64,000 bases of DNA from the NCBI RefSeq assembly GCF_022965805.1, contig NW_027331272.1, positions 1 through 64,000 on the forward strand, read 5' to 3'. This document shows positions 57,332-64,000 of this stretch, one piece after another (the first letter of the stretch is position 1; each line of letters starts with the position of its first letter). The DNA comes from Primulina eburnea (lineage: Eukaryota > Streptophyta > Magnoliopsida > Lamiales > Gesneriaceae). A program made the position numbers and the translations under genes. The notes under the pieces are model-generated. The model saw nothing but the letters and a program-made list of their open reading frames with translations. It made no database searches and was not told where the DNA came from.

Positions 57332-59596
57332 CTATCAAGTGATCCATATAAGTAAGCTGAAACAACATCCATAAGATGCATCTAAATTTTCAGATACCGC
57401 CAAGCTAATCAAATACCAAAACGTAATTGCATCCATCACGGGAGAATACGTTTCTTCATAATCAATTCCAGGCCTTTGAGAAAAACCTTGTGCAACAAGT
57501 CGAGCTTTAAATCTTACTATTTCATTTTTCTCATTTCGCTTTCGAATAAAAACCCATTTGTATCCAACAGGTTTTACATCTTCAGGTGTAAGGACTATAG
57601 GTCTAAAAACATTACGTTTATTTAGCGAATCCAATTCAACCTGGATGACTTCTTTCCATTTTATCCAATCCTGCAGATTTTTACATTCACCAAAAGATTT
57701 TGGTTCATGATCTTCATTATCATTTATGATGTCGATTGTCACATTATAAGAAAACATATCATCAATTTATTCTATATCTTTTCGGTTCCATATTTTTCCA
57801 GTATTAATGTAATTGATAGATATTTCACGATTCCCGTCAGTTTGTGTTTCTGACAGAACATTTTCATCATCATGTGTTTCTTCAGGAACATCATTCTCTA
57901 TTTTGTGATTATCATGTGTTTCTTCAAGAACATTATTTTCTCTTTTGTGATCATCGTGTTTCTCTATGAATTTTCTTTTTCGAGGATTTTTATCCTTGAA
58001 ACCGACTGGCCTTCCACGCTTCAGGCGTTTCATGAAATCATGAGTATCTTCAATTTGTTTCTTCGGAATTTCAATTCGAGCAGGGGTATTTGCAGCATGT
58101 ATATATGATTTAGTTACCCTTTTGTGTCTGCAAACGCATCTGGTATTTGATTTTCTATTTTTGCAAGTGCACAATTTAATGTACATATTTTTTACATTGT
58201 TTTGTTCTTGGATCCAGATGTAACAATGATGATACATACCATGTAATTTCCTTTTCGGTATGTTTCTGTTCTCTCCCTAACATTGGGAAGATTTCCTCAT
58301 TAAAATGACAATCAGCAAAACGTGCTGTGAACACGTCGCCTGTCTGAGGTTCAAGATATCGAATGATTGATAGACTATCATAACCGATATAAATTCCAAC
58401 TTTTCTTTGAAGTCCCATTTTCTTTCGTTGCGGTGGTACAATAGGCACATACACCATACATCCAAAAATTCTCATATGAGAAATGTCTGGTTCTTTACCA
58501 AATGCAAGCTGCAATGTGGTATTTATGATATGCACTTGGTCTGATACGAATTAACGCAACATCATGTAAAATTGCATGTCCCCATATAGAAATAGGGATC
58601 TTTGTTTTCATAATTATTGGTCTAGCAATCACTTGCAGACGTTTAATCAATGATTCAGCCAATCCATTCTGTGTATGTACATGAGCAACATGATGGTCAA
58701 CAATGATTCTCATAGACATACAATAATCATTGAAAGTCTGGGAAGTAAATTCACCAGCATTATTAAATCTAATTTTCTTGATTGTATAATCGAGAAATTG
58801 ATTCCTCAATTTTATTTATTTGAGCAAGTAATCTTGCAATTGCAACATTTCGAGTTGACAATAAACATACATGTGACCATCTGCTGGAGGCATCAGTCAA
58901 TACCATAAAGTATCTGAATGGTCCACATGATGATTGATTGGTCCACAAATATCACCCTGAATACGTTCAAGAAACATTGGTGATTCAATTTGGATTTTGG
59001 CTGGTGATGGTCTTATAATAAATTTTCCAAGAGAACATGCTTTACATTGAAACTTATTATTCTAAAAGATCTTCTGGTCTTTCAACGGATGACCATGTGT
59101 ATTTTCTATAATTATTCGCATCATTGTTGAACCAAGATGTCCCGATCATGTCAATTGATCACTATCGAAAATTATCAACTATCATGTTTGATTCAATTGG
59201 ACTTATATATGTATAATGAAATCCAGTAGGTAGCATTGGTAGTTTTTCAACTACATATTTCTTTCCTGATTTGTATGTGGTAAGACACATATATTTCTCA
59301 TTCCCTTCATTCATTGTTTGAGTATGATACCCATGAGAATATATATCATTAAAACTCAACAAATTTCTTTTTGATTGTGGTGAATACAAAGTATCATTGA
59401 TCAAAAATTTTGTACCATTAGGTAACAAAAATTGTGCTTTACCACATCCTTTAATCAAGTCCACATAACCTAATATTGTATTCATCATTGTTTTTGTTGG
59501 TTTTAGTTCCAAGAAATATCTTTTATCTCGGAGGATAGTGTGCATTGTACCACTATCAGGTATGCAAGTTTCAGCTTTGTTCGTAGTATTTTCCAT
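56712..59596 (-). pseudogene. Copia C pol without the end of RT and RNase H
   Basis: Minus-strand pieces in order. Protease: 59596-59162 (IPDSGTMHTIL). Integrase parts: 58809-58495 (NNAGEFTSQTFNDYC; the first residue of LDNAGE is changed to FN) and 58535-58176. Linker: 58237-57767. RT: 57757-56712 with YKWVFIRKRNEKNE, ARLVAQGFSQRPGIDY and the catalytic YVDDLNIIG near 57030. The RT then jumps at ...CESDEDI into 3' non-coding sequence (56740), which deletes the RNase H. A (TA)n tract of about 74 bp at 57256-57329 disrupts the RT at SNIY-MKIPEGF. Confidence 0.88.
57256..57329. repeat. (TA)n microsatellite grown inside the copia C RT
   Basis: At the same place copia B has only about 11 bases of alternating TA (53700-53712). 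Copia C has about 74 bases, read as an IY repeat on the minus strand. Confidence 0.95.
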
Positions 59597-60022
59597 ATTT
59601 GAACTTCAAAAAAATATACAATAAAAAAAATTATTGACAATACGTATGCAATAAATTGAAAAATACAACACATATCATACTTGTACAATGAAACATTATC
59701 ATATGAGTACATGAAAAATAAATTATTTTACAATTATATTCTACCAATATATTGTTCATTTTCAGAAAAATCATTGTGAAAATCTCCAGCGTCAATATTT
59801 TTCATTTCTATTCCACCAGCATATTGATCATTTCCAGATAAATCATTCAGGAAATCTGCAGCATCAAAATTAGTTGAATCACTCAAATGGCCACTGTGTT
59901 CAGTGAAGTTGGTCTCTTTTTATTTCCACTTTATTGATTCTTTATAAAGCTTGCAAAGGTGCTCGGGGGCTCGACGAATACGAGACCAATGTCCTGGAGT
60001 GCCGCATCTAAAACAAGAACTT

Positions 60023-60859
60023 TCAAATTTTTTTTGAGTGATTTTCATTTACACTCATGTTCTCATTATGCCTTTTTGGTGGGTGGTTCGTGACGCCCTT
60101 TTGAGATGAGTTATAATAACAACTATCTCGATTGTTTTCAAAACCACGACCACTTCTACGTCCACGTCCACGTCCACGACCACGACCTCGACCAAGACCA
60201 AAACCTTGTCTCTGGATTTGATTTTCGTTTCCAGGTTTAAATTCATTTTTACTCACATCATTTACTTCTGGAAATGCTGTTGATCCAGTGGGTCGAGACT
60301 GATGATTTCTCATTAATAGCTCGTTGTTCTTTTCCGTCACAAGAAGACAGACGATAAGTTCAGAATATCTCGCAAATCCACGCACTCTATATTGTTGCTG
60401 TAAAGTTATATTTGATGCGTGAAACATGAAAAATATTTTTTCAAGCATTTCTAATTCCGTAACCTCAAGTCCACAAAATTTTAATTGCGAGATTATTCGA
60501 TACATTGTCGAATTGTAATAACTAACTTTCTTGAAATTTTGGAATCTTAACATATTTTATTCATCACGGGCGGTCGGAAGTATAACTTCCCTTATATGTT
60601 CGAATCTTTCTTTCAATCCTTTCCACAGAGCCATGATATATTTTTCGATGAGATATTCACATTTTAAACTTTCATCGAGATGTCGATGCAAAAATATTAT
60701 AGCTTTTGCTTTTTCTTGTGATGAAGATATACCATTTTCTTTAATGATCTCGCTTAGACCCAATGACTCAAGATGCATTTTTACATCGAGAGTCCATGGC
60801 ATATAATTTTTTCCCGTGATGTCGAGCGCAACAAATTCGAGCTTTGTCAAATTTGACAT
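60023..60859 (-). pseudogene. Copia C gag, broken
   Basis: ATG 60859 opens a frame of 100 codons (GKNYMPWTLDVKMHLESLG); after a frameshift near 60560 the frame 60553-60023 continues with LQQQYRVRGFARYSELIVC and an RG-rich stretch. The zinc knuckle and acidic tail follow in disturbed frames to about 59750. The start codon is ATG, where copia B has GTG. Confidence 0.85.
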
Positions 60860-60891
60860 GGTTGTACTAAAAAAAATTACGATGCATTTTA

Positions 60892-61150
60892 TTAGTTAAT
60901 GAATATTACAATACAAAGTAATGGATAAACAACAAGTACAAGTATTCGTAAAAATAAAGAAAACACACGAGGATGATATTCTCTAATAAATAAAAGACTC
61001 GTGAGTATGATAACAAAAATAATTAAAAATAATCTTGAGAAAACCATCTTCTTTTTTCTTCGAAAAATTTGATGAAGAATAATTTTTAGAGAAGAAGAGA
61101 AAGTTGGAGTGATTGTATGTGTTTGTGAGATCATATTTATAAGGTAAAAA
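60892..61150 (-). CDS. Small ORF with hydrophobic leader between PBS and gag (copia C)
   Basis: The counterpart of 49893-50139. TATAAATATGATCTCAC on the minus strand lies at about 61142, ATG at 61047, and the leader is MVFSRLFLIIFVIILTSLLF. After that the frame differs from copia B (ending ...VIFIN at 60892), so the conserved part is the leader and not the C-terminal half. A pattern CTAATAAAATGCATCGTAAT then TTTTTTTTAG leads into the gag ATG at 60859. Confidence 0.5.
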
Positions 61151-61582
61151 CTAGCTGTTTTGTTACCGTTTATGATCGTTGGTGTACAAAAAATAAATAT
61201 ATGTATTTGTACAATTTTATGGTAATAATATGATGTATATAATATTATTCATGTTTAAATAAATATGTATATCATATCACATTATTATAATGAGGTGTAA
61301 TAAGTTATTTTGTTAAAACCTTATAGGTTTTTATACTTGTCGTATCCCTTACCGGGAGTGTGGGATGTCGTCTTAACATCCTCCCAGGATTTATAACAAG
61401 TTTTCGAAAAAAATATTTTTATTATTTCTAATTTTTATTATATAATAACATTATATTATATATTAAATATATACACAATAAATAAATAACAGTAAAATAA
61501 ATATTATTACTTTTGTTACTTTTTTCTTCTGTCTGGAGCTTGGAAAAGTATGGAGGACTTTTAGACCTTCGTGCTGATAACG

Positions 61583-61865
61583 TGTTGTGAAAAAATAAAA
61601 ATTTATGGTTAAAAATAAAAATCTCAAACTCTAAAAATTTACCAAACTACACACTTTATAATATTTTCTCTCTACTCAATTGTGATTTTCTTCACAAATG
61701 AGAGATCTATTTAAAGAAAATATTTACAAATAATCCAAAAAATAAATTCATCATTACCTATATCATCACACACTAATTTTCAATATTTACAACTCTTATT
61801 TTCAACATTCAAATATTCAATATTCAAATATTCAATAAACGCATTTTAAATATTATTTTTCAACA
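61583..61865 (-). repeat. Copia C 5' LTR
   Basis: On the minus strand it runs TGTTGAAAAATAATA to TTTTTCACAACA, and is followed at 61582 by the primer region CGTTATCAGCACGAAGG. Confidence 0.93.
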
Positions 61866-61870
61866 CCTTA

Positions 61871-62117
61871 TATATTATAAGTTTTGTCATCGTTTGTGGA
61901 TTAACTATATTAGTCTTTGAGGTACATATTTCAATCAAAATAAATCCCTTATATTACCTATTCAATGGGAGAACATTTGTCCCATCTTTATCATCGGTAA
62001 GTGATGAACAAGTGCACGAACGTAATGAATTTGCACTTTAATAATATTAGGGATGAGAAAAATATCGAAAATTTCGATATATCGTTTTTATCATATTGAA
62101 AAATATTGAACATGTAT
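61871..62117. other. Short spacer, no gene recognised
   Basis: No supported feature. Confidence 0.5.
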
Positions 62118-62953
62118 TGTTGGATTAAGTGTGCATGAGTGAGAATAGTATTGAGATGAGTGACCACTTGAGAAGTTCTCATACGTCAACATACTGATGT
62201 TGTGCCGCTTGATCTGGTTGGCTAACTGGGCCGTAAAAGAGTGACACCAGATCTTAACGGATGATATTGTCTCTGCTGAGGATATGACCGACGGTAGAGA
62301 AAGAGTAAGACCGATCTCTAAGAGATATGAGATAATACCTGCAGAAAGACACGCACTTCCATGGACTCATGGGCCTAACAACCCGACCCATTAACACCCA
62401 AGTAGGTGAACTATGCACTGCCACAAATATAAGTAAATAATGTTGCGTCTTGGCTAACAGCTATTGCTTTTGGCTTAGTGGTAAACACTCGATCCAATAA
62501 TTGGTATCAGAGTGAGGTCATGGGTTGAAGTCTCCCAAAAAGTATATTTCTATACTTCTTGGGGAGGGGGAGATGTTGGGTTAGTCGTGCATGAGTGAGA
62601 GTAGTATTGAGATGAGTGACCTCCTAGGAAGTTCTCATGCGTCAAGCTACTGACGTTGCATCGCTTGATCTGATTGGCTAAGTGGGCCATAAAAGAGTGA
62701 CACCAGATCGTAATGAGTGATACTGTCTCTGCTGGAGACAGGGCTGACAATAGAAAAATGGTAAAACTGATCTCTAAGAGATACGAGACATCACTAGGAA
62801 ATAAACACGCACCTCCCTATACTCATGGGCCTAACAGCCCGACCCATTATCACCCAAGTAGGTGCACTATGCGCTACCACAAGTATAAGGAAATAAATTT
62901 GTGCCTTAGATAAATGCTATAGTTTTTGACCTAGTGTTAAGCGCTTGATTCTT
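62118..62953 (+). mobile_element. TRIM-like miniature LTR retroelement 1
   Basis: Two direct repeats of about 380 bp (62118-62496 and 62574-62953) share TGTTGG(A/G)TTA, GTGCATGAGTGAGA, TAGTATTGAGATGAGTGACC, the CGCTTGATCTG and GGGCCTAACA-CCCGACCCATTA segments. They enclose only 77 bp that hold a tRNA-Met primer site TGGTATCAGAGTG (62502) and a polypurine tract GGGGAGGGGGAGA (62560-62572). No coding capacity. This is the exact layout of terminal-repeat retrotransposons in miniature, mobilised by proteins of other elements. Confidence 0.88.
62502..62514 (+). other. TRIM 1 primer-binding site
   Basis: TGGTATCAGAGTG, next to the end of the first terminal repeat; tRNA-Met type. Confidence 0.85.
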
Positions 62954-63013
62954 AATTTTAAGTATTGTTATGAAATTAATTTCGGTAATTTCATATACCG
63001 AATTACTGAATAA

Positions 63014-63891
63014 AGTTATAGTTGTTAGCCAATTTACAACTTTATTCCCTTATATTTGTAGCAACACAGAGTACACATATTTTGGTGCTAGTGGATCGGG
63101 TTGTTAAGCCAATGAGTGACGAGAGATGCACGTCTAACTGCTGGTGCTGTCTCATATCACTTGAGATCAGTTTTACCATTTTGCTACTGTCGGTCATGTC
63201 ATCGACAGAGATAATATTACTTTTTAAAATCTGACGTTACTCTTTTCAGATCCACCTTGATGTCTCATATCTCTTGATATCAGTCTTTTAATTTCTCCAA
63301 CAGATACAGTATTACCCGTTAAGATATGATATCACTCTTTTACGGCCCACCTAGCTAACCATATCAAGAGACGCATCACCTGCTTGATGCAAGAGAACTT
63401 CCCAGGAGCTCACTTATTCTAGTATTATACTCATTCATGCACGCTTAACTAACATCCATCCAAGAAGTATATAAATACGCTTCTTTTGAGACTTGAACAC
63501 TTGATCTGGTTCTGATATCAGTTGTTAGGATCACGTGTTTGTCACTAGGCCAAAAACTATAGCTGTTAGCCAAGACGCAACTTTATTCTCTTATACTTAT
63601 CGTAGCGCAGACTACACTAATGGATTGGGTCATTAGCTTACGAGTTTGAAGAAGTACGTGTCTGTCTGCTGGTACTGTCTCATATCTCTTAGAGACCGGT
63701 TTATCCTTCACCTACCATTGAGATTGTCCTCAATAAAGACAATATATTTTCTTCATTAAAATCTAGTATCACTATTTTACAGTCCATATAGCCAATCAGA
63801 TCAAACGGCACAACATCAACATATTGACATACGAGAACTTCCAAAGACGATACTCATTCATACTTCTTTTATTCACACACTTAACCCAACA
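63014..63891 (-). mobile_element. TRIM-like miniature LTR retroelement 2, inverted, damaged
   Basis: On the minus strand: first terminal repeat 63891-63526 (TGTTGGGTTAAGTGTG...), a primer-like TGATATCAGAACC at 63521-63509, a short internal part, then the second repeat from 63454 down to about 63014. The second repeat is longer because a ~95-bp part (GTCTCATATC ... ACTCTTTT, near 63150-63344) is duplicated, and its distal end is lost. It belongs to the same family as TRIM 1 and points towards it. Confidence 0.8.
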
Positions 63892-64000
63892 AAACTAAAA
63901 CATGATTATAATATATGACTAAAATTGCAATGAAATCAACTTAGTGGACCAATAATATGATTTTATCTCAATGCAAATTTGTAGCTGTAGCAAGATTTCA

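Larger units (their letters stand above)
56361..61865 (-). mobile_element. Ty1/copia retrotransposon C, same family as B, inverted
   Basis: Minus-strand element with 5' LTR 61865-61583 (283 bp) and 3' LTR 56628-56361 (268 bp, with a ~15-bp loss), and target duplication CCTTA (56356-56360 and 61866-61870). It is 5505 bp against 6206 for B; the loss includes the end of RT and all of RNase H. The start base pair of the 3' LTR has changed (TCTTGTG for TGTTGTG). Both elements are in opposite orientation, only ~1 kb apart. Confidence 0.93.

Noticed and set aside
62515..62540. tRNA-like B-box (GGGTTGAAGTCTC)
   Set aside because: It stands inside the TRIM interior after the primer site with no A-box or cloverleaf; treated as part of the element.

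Overview
This is a window of nuclear DNA from a flowering plant. It looks like a eudicot, and the repeat types suggest an asterid, but that lineage guess is an impression and not shown by the sequence. The evidence is intron-containing plant genes (an EHD-family endocytic ATPase with 16 exons and a type-1 lipid transfer protein), a plant-specific single-exon protein of unknown function, and a dense, AT-rich, nested mass of plant transposons and endogenous pararetroviruses.

Layout. 1-17188: a Ty3/gypsy chromovirus (gag, PR, RT, RNase H, integrase and chromodomain-like tail, with LTRs of about 1.94 kb). Its 5' LTR is split by an 8.7-kb endogenous pararetrovirus at 17-8727. The virus has MP, CP/zinc knuckle, protease, RT and RNase H in ORF1, a second ORF, a promoter, and a leader that is also present as an inverted copy at the opposite end. 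A 0.5-kb purine-rich block of unknown origin interrupts its protease region. 17189-23090: a second, older and strongly decayed caulimovirid relic on the minus strand, interrupted by a CACTA element (19301-20828, 3-bp TSD, containing an assembly gap) and a MITE-like block. 23370-28340: dispersed short repeats, a lipid transfer protein gene and a PIF/Harbinger-like element. 28345-33375: a decayed Ty1/copia element (copia A). 34474-38516: the EHD gene, the best-preserved host gene here. 38517-42900: AT-rich DNA without a recognisable gene. 43013-43624: a conserved plant protein of unknown function (minus strand). 45714-55606: remains of a hAT (ZMYM1/DUF4371 type) transposon, with the copia B element (49176-55381, TSD AAGAA) inserted to the right of the transposase. 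56361-61865: copia C, same family as copia B but on the minus strand (TSD CCTTA). 62118-63891: two TRIM-like miniature LTR retroelements facing each other.

The genes do not form a pathway. Three host genes are well supported: EHD, the lipid transfer protein and the unknown protein. Everything else recognisable is mobile or viral DNA, all carrying stops, frameshifts or deletions. The most interesting points are the virus with its inverted leader inside an LTR, the purine block inside its protease region, and a small hydrophobic-leader ORF with its own TATA-like box kept between primer-binding site and gag in both copia B and copia C.
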